From: Leishmania donovani
Lineage: Eukaryota > Euglenozoa > Kinetoplastea > Trypanosomatida > Trypanosomatidae
NCBI RefSeq assembly: GCF_000227135.1
Contig: NC_018255.1
Span: forward strand, 174,831-238,830
Direction of reading: 5' to 3'
Length of the DNA stretch: 64,000 bases
The position numbers were made by a program, and so were the translations under genes. Shown here piece by piece: positions 41,601 to 52,374 of the stretch. The number at the start of each line of letters is the position of its first letter. The first letter of the stretch is position 1. The notes under the pieces are model-generated. The model was not told where the DNA came from. It made no database searches and saw only the letters and a list, made by a program, of their open reading frames with translations.

Positions 41601-43371
41601 GCAACTCCGGGTGGAGTGGTACAAGCACGCTAGAGAACCTTGGGAACGAAACGTGGTCCTTCGCTACCGTGACGTCAGTGGGCGGTGCGACTTCAGCTGA
41701 GGTGTCCGATGCTGTCCACAGCGAGAGACTCGACGAGTTAGTGGTCGAGGAGTTGCCGCTGGCTACGGCGCAAGGCGCGCGCGATCCAGGCGAAGAAGAC
41801 AAAGCCTCCCACGCGACGGTCGTCACGCGAGGCGAGCGCTCAGCGCAACAAGGCATCTGCAGAGGGCCACCGCCGTCGTCGTCCGCCCCCGCGCCCACCC
41901 TGTCTACCAGGGAGAACGGCACCTCCACCAGCGGTGGTGCCGCAGCTGCTAGGCACGTTGAGCCGCCGCCACCTGCGGCATCCGACATAGAGAGGAGGGG
42001 TGAAATGCAGTCGGCGGCCCCGGTGGCGGTGAGAGGAGGGAGAGGCGCTTGGCGTGACGCGGTCGTCGTTAGGGGCATCGGCGTCGGCCCCGCTGTTTCC
42101 GCAGTGGTCGGCTGCATCTCTGCTGCCTCATCGCAGGCGCCATTGCTGTTGCGAGCTCCACGAGCCCCATTCGGAGCTGCATCGAACCTCCCTCGCACGC
42201 TGTCAAAGTAGGGGTGCCCAAGTGCCTCCTCGACGGTGATGCGCTCCGCCGCGTCGATGCGCAGAAGTCGATGGAGTAGGTTCAAGCCAGCCTTCGCAAT
42301 GCGCCCTCCATAACGCTCGGTCAAATAGGAGCTCGTGCCCTGCTTCGACTCTGTGCGCTTCTGCGCCGCGTCCCTTGCGTCGCTTGCTCGCCGTGACTTC
42401 TGCTGCATCGACTTGGTGCGCAGCTGCTGCGGTGGCGCTGCGAGCGGGTTCAAGGAGTGCAGGCGCAGTGTGCCACCGTTCCGCTTTCGCACCGCCGCCT
42501 CGTATGCCGCTGGGAAATCCCCGATGCGGGTCTGAATGAGCGAGAGCTGCTCCAGTTCCGTCTTGCCTGGCAACAACGGCTCACCATCGATGGCCTCCGC
42601 CATGATGGCTCCCACAGCCCACATATCCACAGCGTAGGTATAGCTGGGCATCCCCAGGAGCATCTCCGGGCTTCGGTACCACCGCGTCGCCACGTAGTTT
42701 GTCATGATCGCCTGATGATCAGCAAGGACAAGCTCGCTAAGCATAGCCGAATTTGCTGATGAGACAGAGGCGCCGTTGCACATTTGCGGCGTGTCATTAG
42801 GTGGCGGCAAGGAGCGAAGTCCGAAGCTGCCACTCTCGGCTATTGGTGAAGCCGATGGGCCGATGTCTTGCGAGGAGATGGAGAGCTGCTGTGCCTGCGG
42901 CTGAAGCTGCCGAGGAAGTGGCCGGCAAAACCCAAAGTCGCACAGGGAGGCTGTGCCGTCGTCGCGCACCAAGATGTTCTCCGGCTTCACATCACGGTGA
43001 ATGATTCCGTTGCGATGACAGGAGCGAATGCCCAAGAGAATGGTGAAGAGAAGCACCACCAACGAGTCCTCAGGCAGGCCGTGCTGTACCTCCTCCAGAA
43101 CGTCTAGCAGGCTGCGCGGTATGTACTCCATTACAAGGTACAGGCGGTTCTTCTGCTTGAACGTTTCGAGCAGCTGCGTCACGTTGGGCTCGCCCTTGAG
43201 CAGCTGCTCAACGCGCAGTTCCCGCAGCATTGCGACACGAACGTACGCGTTCGCCTGAAAGTTCTTGAACTGCTTCACCGCCACTATCCGATTGGTCCGC
43301 TTATCGCAGCACTTGAAGACAACCCCGTAGGTACCCTCGCCGATGACCTCGAGTACATCGTAGTTGTCCAT
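38647..43371 (-). CDS. CDKL-like CMGC protein kinase with a long disordered tail
   Basis: 1574 residues from ATG. The kinase domain occupies about 1-391. Glycine loop GEGTYGVV is at 11-18, lysine at 33, HRDVKPEN from 125 and DFG at 145-147. YVATRWYRSPEMLLG at about 226-240 is typical of cyclin-dependent-kinase-like (CDKL) and related CMGC kinases. The activation loop has a TNY motif at 224-226, where CDKL and MAP kinases have T-x-Y, so dual phosphorylation is plausible. About 70 Ser/Gln/Pro-rich residues are inserted between DFG and TNY. The remaining 1180 residues are low-complexity Ser/Thr/Pro/Arg and probably disordered, with many potential phosphorylation sites. CDKL kinases in algae and animals control flagellar length; a similar role here is an inference. 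The frame is unbroken. Confidence 0.82.
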   Translation of the reverse strand: MDNYDVLEVIGEGTYGVVFKCCDKRTNRIVAVKQFKNFQANAYVRVAMLRELRVEQLLKGEPNVTQLLETFKQKNRLYLVMEYIPRSLLDVLEEVQHGLPEDSLVVLLFTILLGIRSCHRNGIIHRDVKPENILVRDDGTASLCDFGFCRPLPRQLQPQAQQLSISSQDIGPSASPIAESGSFGLRSLPPPNDTPQMCNGASVSSANSAMLSELVLADHQAIMTNYVATRWYRSPEMLLGMPSYTYAVDMWAVGAIMAEAIDGEPLLPGKTELEQLSLIQTRIGDFPAAYEAAVRKRNGGTLRLHSLNPLAAPPQQLRTKSMQQKSRRASDARDAAQKRTESKQGTSSYLTERYGGRIAKAGLNLLHRLLRIDAAERITVEEALGHPYFDSVRGRFDAAPNGARGARNSNGACDEAAEMQPTTAETAGPTPMPLTTTASRQAPLPPLTATGAADCISPLLSMSDAAGGGGSTCLAAAAPPLVEVPFSLVDRVGAGADDDGGGPLQMPCCAERSPRVTTVAWEALSSSPGSRAPCAVASGNSSTTNSSSLSLWTASDTSAEVAPPTDVTVAKDHVSFPRFSSVLVPLHPELPKPTETGCRHASAAACNGAAEGGNSPPPLAPEESNNGGQPVLRRQAASEGANTRATQRDASMHSDDCSSTSLLQSRQSHHSPRDARQLRHRTSSLESGGNVAALRGSDSSPMNTAAQEPSGAGGAVPTTAVSGMDDPASPSVLQSRRTAQRRSGGVVDSRLSSSKISAANACRTTSPSSLPAKTYSFKSIPTSRSKALAPNVVQSTSKYDLMQSAPEDHTEKRRHPSGPVSAPRCQGSGRGVEKGAAANSKGAHTCSSSSSMMSNALRSARGDPGRTGGLGSATKERRSSVGRRIDGHGLHVVPAAPSCVNATTPSSSCRATAQEPAEVSLLRRRSTAKSRPPPQPGRRTSTPTARGGIANGNHHSPTLPRPLFARSSPEAPALLSVSDARVGGGKKRGLSRFVSPHLPREVRPLPAPERVTLLQEIESLEFVVGPPSAVEVLAPVVAAPVSHTPEHAESDTDAGGGTRDRNEGDTRASTIACAEHVVPASQPPEMLDNDVQPNGDRGGGNSSSSLTLGETRRRCSGTASSRAWAAKRDTAASGKTSALVEATTNSKLEDNGRQQSLQRPPHPCGGTGGRPLRMDSNSHSGNTSTHNANATTVGSSRAAPSLIFRSSRTASSPLKLATIHPFSFALQGEGELRELSTNGCHASTSASTGMSFTTPNSVASPPTRRLAPALLRHHHPATAVGACLVQASTSLGPDPVFGSSAFSAHSPLVAKDSAWSPTLSPKPQKRSETDTRRASMESPIVSLSGTRQQRCLSDIPIELSLSEELFADSAACGPRVRHRRHENATPLSTTPPITMPDDLETVVLMGTPPEPRRTNQQRQDEVPCTATWPPTRSGATAMMPTSMPGNSAPFRGLDRDSDGSSAPFEGKGSAAKTEAVDITARTRRHSVAPALFAAAPKGVPALNEDDLTNVCETSSLPMRGSLEARGAENGATTSSRKIPGPALAPPQPLLGGASVLSAQQLHAGGGRRKSRLVL

Positions 43372-46300
43372 CCTGCGAGTGCAGTGCGTGGGTGATTGAG
43401 GCTTCGCTTATTCCAGATGGTGCGAGGCGCGATACGCACACCAAAGCAAAAAGGAAGTGCGCGAGAGGGGAGGGGCCAAGCAAGCACGCACACGAGAGAA
43501 AGTGAGACTGATAATGAAAGGAAGCTAGGAAAGATGGAAAGAGGGCCACCAATACAAACCTAGGCGAGGTTGTGTGTGTGTGTGTGTGCCGACGCTGAGA
43601 GACGATCTGATTTTCTTTCGCGAAAGGAATTTTCTCGACTGCCTCCCCGTCCGACTCGACTTACTTCTAAAGAAGCACGAGCACGGGAAAAGGAAAAAAA
43701 AAACAGAGCAATCGAACCGCAGAAAGCTGCACGAGTCCGCACGGCACACGGCATACAGGTAAAGGGGGAGGGGGCAAAAAGCGCGAAAGCAATAGCCGAC
43801 GAAAGACAAGAGTCTGTTCGTTCCTTCCCTTCAAAGCAAACGATGTAGAAAGGTACAGCTACGGAGAACGGCGGAGATGTGTTGTACTGTGCTGTAAGTG
43901 CGTGTGTATGTGTGTGGTGATGGGGAGGGGGAGGTGGTCTCAGAACCCAGTGACACAAAGAGCTGAACAAGCACGCGCACACGCACAGGCAAGGAGAAAA
44001 TATGAGATGTGATGATGAACACACACACACAAGTCCCAAGGGCTTTCGAATGGCTCGAGGGAGTCGGGGGGGGGGGGGCAGCGGAGGTGGTGGTGAAGAG
44101 AAGTAAAAGTGTGAGCTGTTGGTTTAGGCGAAGGGGATGATCGGCACGAGATACACGGGAGAGTGAGAGAAAGCCCACCTCGGTGGGCCCAGGCCGTGCT
44201 TCTGGGGTTATGAAAAAGGGGGGCTGTGCGGTCGGCGTCTGCTTCCAGGCAGCGAGGAAGTCCGGAGCAGGGGGAGAGGGGGTTGGAAGCACTGTCAACA
44301 CGAGGGGAACAAAAACGAAAGGAACCAAGAAGGGAAAGAAGGAATAAAAGACAAAAGGCGGAGGGCACCCGCAAAGGCAGCGAAGAGAGAACAGAAGCAG
44401 AGGAAGGCGGGGGAGAACAACGAGAAGAGCGCAAAGGGAAGGGGCAACGCGCACAGCCGCACGCGGCCCAGACAAGAGACCCGCAGCGCCAGACAGTCAA
44501 ACACCACCCACCCACACACACACACACACAAAGCAGCCCAAGAGACGAGCGACTGTATGCAAAGAAAAGACGTAAGGGAGGATGGGGGGTGGTGGAATAC
44601 CAACAGTGAGCAACAGAAAAGGCGAGCAAGACAACGGAAAGGGAGAGAGACGCACGCACGACGCTGAAAGGAAAAAAGGAGACTTTCATATCAGTCCCCG
44701 CGTTGGGGCTCGTGACGATCTCTACGCGTCGGTGTGCACAAAATGCTGGCGTGGGAATCGGTGTTTTAATGGCGATGGAAAGAAAAGTGCAAGTGAGATG
44801 GTGTAAATCCGTGTACGCTTTCCAACAGATGTTGCAGGTGAAGAAGGAATCGAAAGACAAGACGAGAGCAAAGACGAAAACTAGAAAAGGGAATGCAAAA
44901 GACAGAGAAACGAAGGAAGCAGAGATGCGGCGAACGCGAAAAAAAAAAGAGAGAGGCACACAGAGAGGAAGAAAGATGCGTACACACACACACACACGAG
45001 GTATCACAAGAGGTGCGAGATCACACCAGACCGACGTCGAGAAGAAGAAAGCGCAATGCTCGAAACCAAGCAAGCATGCAGACATATATATACACACAGA
45101 TACAGCCCGCAAGCGCACCACGCACCAAAAACAAAAACGCACCTGTCAACACTCTCGTGCAAGTGCTCAGCTGTCCGTTCGTTGCTGCGGTGGTGGTTCG
45201 ATGAGATAACCTCACCTGGTACCACACAACGAAAAAAACAAAGACCGAAGGGTTATCCAGGCAAGAAGGGTGGAATGCACGAAACAGCTCAAAGGGCATC
45301 AAAGGGAAAAGACCGGGGCGGGTTATCCGTTACTGGGAGGGGAGACCGAGAGAGGCCCTTGCTTCTCTGCAACTCCTCTTAGCTTTTGGTTCACTTTCAC
45401 CGACTCTCGTTATCTATTTAACTAAGGGTGAGACTCTGCCTACGTGGCTATCCTCCTGTGCTCGTCGCCTCGATCCTGTGTATGCCTTCGACCGAAGCGT
45501 GCGTCAGCGTGTCAGAGATATACGCGTACCTGTCTTTTGTTCACCCACTCCGTATGTGATGTGGTGAACGAGAAAAAAAAAGGTAGTCTAAATTTTCGTC
45601 TTCCGTATAGGCTACCTCTTAAGCCGTGCGCAAGCGGGCCGGCACCGTTTTGTGTGAAGGTCACCGACCCCCGTGCCGCGTCTGCCTGAGCGTGTGCCTG
45701 TGCGTGGGTGTGTTTGTGTATGTGTGGTTGTGTGGTAGACGCTTCTACTCGCTCGTGGACTGCGTCTTCGAACAGGCGCACAATCACAATCGCCTTTTGC
45801 GTGTAGAGGGTGCGTTAAGGGTGATGGGGGCGTGAGCAGGTTTGGTGGGTGAAGAAGGGGGAAGACAGTGTGCCTGCGCGTTCCTCTGTGCAGCGTACGC
45901 TACCGCACTTTTCAGAAAAAAAGGGGGGAAACAAACCGAGACGACAGAGAAGAGAAAACAGAAGCAGTATAATATGCGTGCAAAACAGGGCGCTGGCGAT
46001 TGTGTACAGCGGGTGATGTCGGGAACGAGTGCCCACAGTAGTGAAACGGCGGCAGCGACTATAGAGCACACACACACACACGCTCGCATCCGCCGTGAAA
46101 TACGAAAAGCGCAATGGGTGGCCGTCAACGGGGAGGAAGGGAAGGAAGGCGGCGTCTGTGTGGAAAGCTTCCACGATCCTTTCTCCAGAGAAAAAAAAAC
46201 AAGAGAGACTGTGTGTCAGTGTTCGTGCGCGTGGAGTTGCAGGACCGGGAAACGGAGATAGAGCAGGAAGAGGGAGAGGGAGACACTCTGGAAAATATAA

Positions 46301-47679
46301 AAACGATACATTTGAGCGCGGAGTTGCGCGCGTGCGCGCACTTCCGCCGTGGCTGGGCGCGACGACACCCGCGTGCAGATGTGCGTCCAAGCGAAAGTAG
46401 AATGAGGAGATCACACGCCCTCGCAACTTTTTGTTCCTTGCGTAACCGTATCTGATCTCCCGGGGTTTGACGCCACCTCAGGAATGCGAAAAATAACAAT
46501 AAAAACTCAAACCTGTCATCTACGTCGCAGCTGCTGAGCGTGAAGTGCTTGCAAGCGTACACGCGTGATTGGCAGGCAGGCATGTCCAGACCGCGGCAAG
46601 TCCTTTCCTCAAAATGCAGTTGGCGTGCCGGTTTTAAACGACGTGAGCACACGAGTAACAAATCGTTCACACCGCTAAAACATGAACATGTACGCGCACA
46701 CAAACACACAGATAGAGACGCCACACAAGCTGTTGCAACACGGCGCATGTTCATTTTGGTCTCTCAAACGCACGCACCAGCTCGATACACTCCCTCTCAC
46801 ACGTCACGTGCACGAACCGCCGCGCCGCCCTAGAGGGCGTCGCAAGAGCGATGGCCGCAGACAACAAAGCAAAGGATGAGAAGAGGTGCTCTATCTCGCC
46901 ACCGCGGCTCCAGAGAAAGATGACCATGACATCACAGGTCGACAGACGAAAGGGACAAGAGAGGGAGGAAGAACTATATATAGATAGATATAGATGTATA
47001 TGCGCAGCGGCGCCTTCGCAACGCTCACATCCTACGCACACAGACAGAGAGAATAAAGGGGGCAAATGTACTGAAGGCGCAAAAAAAAAGTCGAGTGGGG
47101 GTGCATCTAACGTATAAAATGATGGTGTGTGGTTACGTGGGGGTGTTGGGGATGGGGTGGGGAGGCGGGGGTGTGTGAAGGTGAAGAAGCTGTCTCCACG
47201 GCTGCTTTTCCCGACCTAGTCGCTTTCCGCTCGCCCCCTCCCCAACTCTCGCCCTCCTCCTCCGTCTCTCTCTCTCTCTGTGCCTCTGTGTGTTGTCGTC
47301 GTGTCTTTCGCGTGCTTGTGGTGTTGTAGCGCAACGCGAAGGCGAAACCAAAGACGAACGAGCAACAAACAAATAACGCAAAAAAAAAAACCTTGATCGC
47401 GGTGCAGTCACGCAGTCCGCTGAAGAAGCGTGAAAATACAGCATAAACGGGGGCGAGAGGAAGACGAGAAGAACGAAACGGGCACGTGAACTCTAATAAT
47501 GGAAGCATCGCAAGGAAACAGAGGAAGAGGGCGAGAGACAGTACACGGCGTCGCGACTGCCCGAACCCCCCCTCCTCCCTGTACGCAGCGGGGGGAGAGG
47601 GGGGGGGCATGTCGAAGGTGTGACAGCCGAACAAGGAGGCGAGCGAGAGATCACCCACTGGACTGCATCGTTGTGTGGC
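43372..47679. other. Long intergenic region upstream of the CDKL-like kinase
   Basis: 4.3 kb without a supported gene. The plus strand is strongly purine- and CA-rich (sense strand CT- and TG-rich), so long stop-free frames arise, including one of 400 codons (43940-45142). Its Cys/Val/Leu/Ser-rich repetitive composition argues against coding. Tracts include G13 at 44066-44078 and (CA)n at about 44514-44530 and 46070-46082. TAGATA-like repeats lie near 46975-46995. The left end carries likely splice signals for the kinase: pyrimidine tracts at about 43440-43480. Confidence 0.6.
44066..44078. repeat. Poly-G run of 13
   Basis: Uninterrupted G13 on the plus strand in the gap upstream of the CDKL-like kinase. 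Sense RNA would carry C13. Confidence 0.9.
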
Positions 47680-49251
47680 TCACAGGGAGGCAAAAGAGCC
47701 AGCCGCGGAAGTGCGGCGATTCGACGCCGTGCCGCAGCTCATCTGCGTGTGCTGGGTGAACGGGCTCTCCTCAACGCCGGCGCCGCCCCACATAGATGAC
47801 GTGTCGCCGGTGGCCGAGGAGAAGCGCTGATGAAGCAGCACCGTGCGACGCGGCAGCGGAGTCCGCATGCCGCTGGATGGCTCATCCACGTCCTCGTCCT
47901 CTCCCGCCGCCCCACCGGGCAGCCGAATGGGATCTGCCAACGACGTGTTGGAGTCGAACCACAGCGGTGGGCGCATTCCGCCAAACGTGGCAGCCCGCCG
48001 TTTCTCTGGTGCTTGCTCCACCGCGGCTTCTAGATCTATCTTGCGCATCTCCTGCGCTGCCCTGCCCTCACCGGCAGCGCCGGCTGCGGTGGCGTGGCCG
48101 GCAGCATCCGCGGCATCCTGTCCTGCATAGCCATACGAGGCTGCATCAGCAAGTGAAACGCAGCCAGAGATGCGATCCTCCGTCTCACATGTGGAGCGCC
48201 AATGCGCCGTGGCACCAAGCGCACCCACGTCCTCGTCCTCTGTGCAGCCCTCCTCGCGTGCGGCGATGGTGGCCGTGGCCTCGCGCAGCTGCGTCATTGC
48301 CTGTTCCATCTGCGCTTTGGCTGTGTGGACGTCCTCCATCTCCTGCTGCAGGGTGCGAATAGTCTGTTGTTGGTGCAGGATAATCCGCTGCAGCGTCCGC
48401 ACGTCTGTCGTGCAGGTTGGGGTAGCGCAGCGAGGCAACGGGGAAACGGTGTGCAGCCGCATCGATAGCGCAGCGGCGTCAGTGGGCACAGGACTGGAGG
48501 AGTGTCCCCCCGTAACGGAGGCTCGTTGACTAAGCCCCCGAACCGCCTCGCGCAGGAGGTCAATCTGCTCCCGCAACTCGCTCACTTGCTGCGCCGTGGC
48601 TGGGGGAGGCGACGCCTCTGAACCGCTTCGAAGCATAAGCGAGTTGTACTGGTCCACTGCATGTTTGGCGACTGGCTCGGGGCGCACCGCAGACGGGCTG
48701 AGCCGGTGCTCGGTGGTGAGCGAGCCTTCGCGCTGCGGAACGGGGCGGGGGGAGGGCAGAGTAGACACGACTTCGCCCGGTTGCGTCTCGAGCGAGGGGA
48801 GACGCTGAAGATGCCTCTCCAGCCACAGCACGAGCGAGCGCAAGTATGCATTCTCGGCCTCCAACTCCTCCGTGCTCCGCGCTGAGATGTCCACGGGGGC
48901 GTTCTGGCGATGGCAGTGCGCGAGTGCCTCTTCCTTCATGCGCGCGTACTCTCGCACCAGCTCGGGCGGCACCGTCAGGGAGGGTGATGCCGCCGCAGCT
49001 GCTGGTGCCTGGCCCTTGGCGACGCTGGTGGTCTGGGCGTTGACAGATCGGCGTGCCTGCAGCGAGCATTGGTGCGCGACATGGTATCTGTGCGGCATCG
49101 ATTTCTCCACGTACGAGTCGCATAGCTCCTTGAAGGTGTGATTCACAGTCGTGTGCGTCGGCGTAGACGAGCTCTCCTCCAACATTGTTGCTGCAGCTGG
49201 CACCCTCCGGGAAGGAGCCGTGGGCGCAGGGGAGTTGGCGTTAGCGGACAT
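47680..49251 (-). CDS. Coiled-coil protein of unknown function
   Basis: 523 residues from ATG. I do not recognise the family. The protein alternates Ala/Ser/Pro-rich linkers with probable coiled coils at about 126-150 (LEAENAYLRSLVLWLERHL), 220-245 and 283-333 (LQQEMEDVHTAKAQMEQAM). The conserved-looking N-terminal segment 36-66 (NHTFKELCDSYVEKSMPHRY) may be a short interaction motif. An Ala/Gly-rich run follows at about 375-400, and the C-terminal 100 residues are Ser/Thr/Arg-rich. There are no signal peptide, membrane segment or catalytic motifs. The composition and strong G/C third positions fit a real gene. A cytoskeletal or scaffold role would be typical of such proteins in trypanosomatids but is not shown. 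Confidence 0.75.
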   Translation of the reverse strand: MSANANSPAPTAPSRRVPAAATMLEESSSTPTHTTVNHTFKELCDSYVEKSMPHRYHVAHQCSLQARRSVNAQTTSVAKGQAPAAAAASPSLTVPPELVREYARMKEEALAHCHRQNAPVDISARSTEELEAENAYLRSLVLWLERHLQRLPSLETQPGEVVSTLPSPRPVPQREGSLTTEHRLSPSAVRPEPVAKHAVDQYNSLMLRSGSEASPPPATAQQVSELREQIDLLREAVRGLSQRASVTGGHSSSPVPTDAAALSMRLHTVSPLPRCATPTCTTDVRTLQRIILHQQQTIRTLQQEMEDVHTAKAQMEQAMTQLREATATIAAREEGCTEDEDVGALGATAHWRSTCETEDRISGCVSLADAASYGYAGQDAADAAGHATAAGAAGEGRAAQEMRKIDLEAAVEQAPEKRRAATFGGMRPPLWFDSNTSLADPIRLPGGAAGEDEDVDEPSSGMRTPLPRRTVLLHQRFSSATGDTSSMWGGAGVEESPFTQHTQMSCGTASNRRTSAAGSFASL

Positions 49252-50134
49252 GGCGCCGACTTTTTTGCTCTAGGTGTAGATGTGTGTCTGTTTGCCCTGG
49301 GCGTGTCTCACTCCAATGTGTCCTGCCGTCTTCGCTGCATGTCGAGAGAGCCGTGTTGGGAGGAGGGCAAGATGAGGACACGTTGAGATGAGAGGGCACA
49401 AGGGAAAAAAAGGGTCGGCAGGATAATGGGTGACAGAGCGGTGCTGTTCGAAGGCGGCGGTAAAGTCGCGAGAGATGGCTGAGGAGATGCAGAAAGAGCG
49501 AGGAAGGTGGAGCCGTGTTTGTCTGTGCGTGGGTGGGAGTAGGGAGGTCGTCGCGTACTGCTGCACGCGCGACGGTGCGCCTGGCACGCGTAGAGAAATG
49601 AACGCCGGACGGTCAGCGGTGGTTTTGCAACACAGTCGGATAGGCGTGAGAAGGGGATGGAGCGACGATTCTGGCGGCAGACCAAGTGCTGCGTCAACTC
49701 AGCTCTGCTATGCCCGGTGCACATGTCGTGTCGTTTTTTTCTCGCTTTCATGCACGTACGAGGCCGTCGCAAGTCTCTACAGAAAGCATATGTAGCCCCA
49801 CGATACGTGCTGGCGCCTCCGTAGGCACACATGTCTCAGCAACATCGGCAGCTGGAGAACTTCTCTTCCCGTCAAGAGTCCCCTCACGTCATAGGGGCAC
49901 TCTATTGGAGAGAGGGGCGAGAGCGATCCATGCGCACACCGATGCGGCGCTACTGTAAGGTTCAAGCACACGTGCAGAAGAGAGAGCCAGACCGAAGGGA
50001 GGCACGAAAGGCGGATTCGCAACCCGAGGCACGCACACGCACACACCAGCACACACTGCGCACAAGCATGCGCCATCGCTTCTCTGCCTCGGCACTTCCC
50101 TTGACTTCGAATCATTTGCTGTGTTCATATCGTA
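49252..50134. other. Intergenic region between the coiled-coil protein and LLPH-like genes
   Basis: 0.9 kb with no supported gene; 5' UTR of the coiled-coil protein on the left and 3' UTR of the LLPH-like gene on the right. Short purine-rich plus-strand tracts near 49370-49450 are possible splice signals read on the minus strand. Confidence 0.6.
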
Positions 50135-50422
50135 CTAGTCTCCCTTGCGCTTGCGACCACGGGTCAAAGGTTTCTTCATATGCTTCTTCTTATTCCCCAT
50201 AGGGCCGCTGGACTTCACAATCGACAGCTTCGACCTTTGATCGGAGGGCACGCGTGATGTCATGGCGGCCTCGACAGCGCTAATGTAGTTTGCCCTAGCC
50301 TTCGCCTCTGGCGTCTTTTTGGCCTTTGTGAACGTGGACTTCCTCTTCGCCTCGCCCACGGACTTGCGCAGAGCGCCTGCGCTCTTGTGCCTCGACTTGC
50401 TCCGCAGCGACTTCTGCGCCAT
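50135..50422 (-). CDS. Small basic nuclear protein, LLPH/YBL028C-like (DUF2423)
   Basis: 95 residues from the ATG at 50422; longer in-frame sequence upstream lies beyond the splice signals and is Ser/Pro-rich noise. The N-terminus MAQKSLRSKSRHK matches the start of the LLPH/YBL028C family (MAKSLRSK-type). The C-terminus is rich in Lys/Arg (KKKHMKKPLTRGRKRKGD), like family members. The family is nuclear or nucleolar and linked to pre-60S ribosome assembly. The middle helix (about 40-57) contains the only acidic and hydrophobic residues. The match is short and could be convergent, since basic proteins look alike. Confidence 0.6.
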   Translation of the reverse strand: MAQKSLRSKSRHKSAGALRKSVGEAKRKSTFTKAKKTPEAKARANYISAVEAAMTSRVPSDQRSKLSIVKSSGPMGNKKKHMKKPLTRGRKRKGD

Positions 50423-50430
50423 CTTGCGCT
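50423..50430 (-). promoter_or_regulatory. Predicted trans-splice acceptors next to the LLPH-like start codon
   Basis: A minus-strand pyrimidine tract (about 50440-50468) is followed by GGAG and then CGCAAG directly before ATG. Use of either AG leaves 6 or 0 templated nucleotides of 5' UTR. Confidence 0.45.
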
Positions 50431-52374
50431 CCGGGCGGTTCAGGGAAGACAGGGCGGAGAGAGCGCAAAATCCACGGAAGGGCAGGTCGGGGGAGTGAGG
50501 GGAGGGGGGGGGGGATTGTGGAGCTATTGCTGACCGCAAAGCGCAGCAGGAGAAGGAGAGCGAAAATGCACGCGATGAGTGATGTGTGCGACACGCGCAC
50601 GTGAAAAAAAAATGGTGGATGAGAGACGAGGAAGCGACATGGAAGAAGGGGCGCCGGCTGTTTTGGGAGAGACGGTGCGAAAGTGAGAGATGGGAAAGCT
50701 GCAGTAGGCACACCCATCAACACAACGGGAAAGAAAGAAGGCTGCTGGTGCAGCCAGGGCGGCTGATGATGTCTTGTTGCCTTCTTGCAGGAAGGCATGA
50801 GGGAGGAGAAGCAAAGCGGTGTGTGTGCAGCATACATACACGCACGGCTTTGCTTCTTCGCACACGTCCCCTCTTGGCCTTCATCTCCGTCTCTCCTACA
50901 GCTGAGGGAGCTGGTCGTCGGTGCGTTGCACTGTCGGATGCAAGTGTAGGTGTTTGGTGGCAGGGGAGCATGTCTACAAGAAGCCGGTGCGCATTCACGC
51001 AACACAGGCGAGTAGAAAGAGATAGAGCACGGGTACGAGGGTAGAGAGAGGCATCAGAGGCAGGAAGGGCAGGGCCTCAACGCCAAGCAGACACGGAGCT
51101 AGCCTCCCTCCACGTGTCTACGCCTCCATCCCCATACCCCCATACACCCTCCCTCCCGAACGACACAAAAAAGAACAAAAATTTATACATCCCATGAGCA
51201 AAGGAGAATTCGGCGGGACTATACATCACAGGTGAGCATGTAGATATGCGCAAGCGTGTTCGCGCGCGTCTACGCGGTGACTTTGGTAGACAGATACACA
51301 CACGCACCATCATTCCACGAAAACACACACACACACATCGAACCGAGAGACAAAAACAGAGTGGGGCGTCACCACAGCTGCAAGCCTCTGTGAAATTGCA
51401 ACAGCACAGCACAGCACAAGCGCGACTAGGAAAAGAAAAACATTAAGCAAACATCCCACTCCACATAAACGCCACACATGAATCCAAACAAACGTGCGTG
51501 TGTGTGCGTGTGTGTGTGTATGTGCATGTGTATGTGCGTACCGAACGCAAAGCAAAGTCATCCGCAGCCGAGGTACAGGCGCAGCATTCCCGGCCGCATG
51601 CGCGTGCGTGCCCGTGAAAAGCGAGGAGAGAAGCTGAAGAAAAAGCGGAGGGGGAACAGGAGGGGCGCTTGACGCAGACAGAAACAGACAGACCCATGAC
51701 ACAGGCAGACACACAAAAACAGAAAAAAAAAGAGAGGCAACGCGGGTTACGCCACCCAGGAAACGTTCAACGGTGTGATGGAGGAAAGCCGGTGGACCGG
51801 AGGTACGTGTCGGAGAGATTCAGGAGCGTGTGGAACAGACCCCTGCATGTTCGCGTGCGTGCCCGGATGGTGGCAAAAGCAAATAGCAGACAGACGGACA
51901 ATATATAGAGAGAGAACGATTGTATCTTCCTCTCGCGTCTCGTCTGGTGAAGTGCACATCCCTGAATCACCGGAGGCTGCGGCTGTCAGTTGCGCTGTAA
52001 GCGAGAGAACGCACGGGGTCACACAAATCGCTGCAGTAGAGCCGAATACAAAACAGCCAACGAGCATCGGCGCGCGCACGCGTACACGCACAGGCGGAAT
52101 GCGGTGAAAAAGAGGGAGCGTGCTTCGGCAGCAGCGAGCACACGCAAGCAAGCCCACGCACACGCACCACTCTGTCGCGCCGCAAAGTCCACTTCGCCTA
52201 TGCACGAAGATGTTCCGTCACACCGAGAGGAGGGAACAAAGGGAGACGCCGAAAAGCGACAAGAAAAAGAGCAGCGCGCCCGGGCAGTCGCCCATGGGCT
52301 CAGTGAAGAGACGAAAAGCGAAGATGGAATCCAAAGAGGCCATCAGCGGATGCGTGTACTCGACCCGCGTAAAC
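50423..52374. other. Intergenic region between the LLPH-like gene and the dynein heavy chain
   Basis: 2.0 kb with no supported gene. It is the dynein 3' UTR plus the 5' region of the LLPH-like gene. Contains a G-run near 50505-50515 and TG/CA tracts near 51318-51336 and 51497-51520. Confidence 0.6.

Noticed and set aside
43940..45142. 400-codon minus-strand open frame
   Set aside because: Highly repetitive Cys/Val/Leu/Ser/Phe composition caused by a pyrimidine-rich strand; no domain or coding-like codon use.
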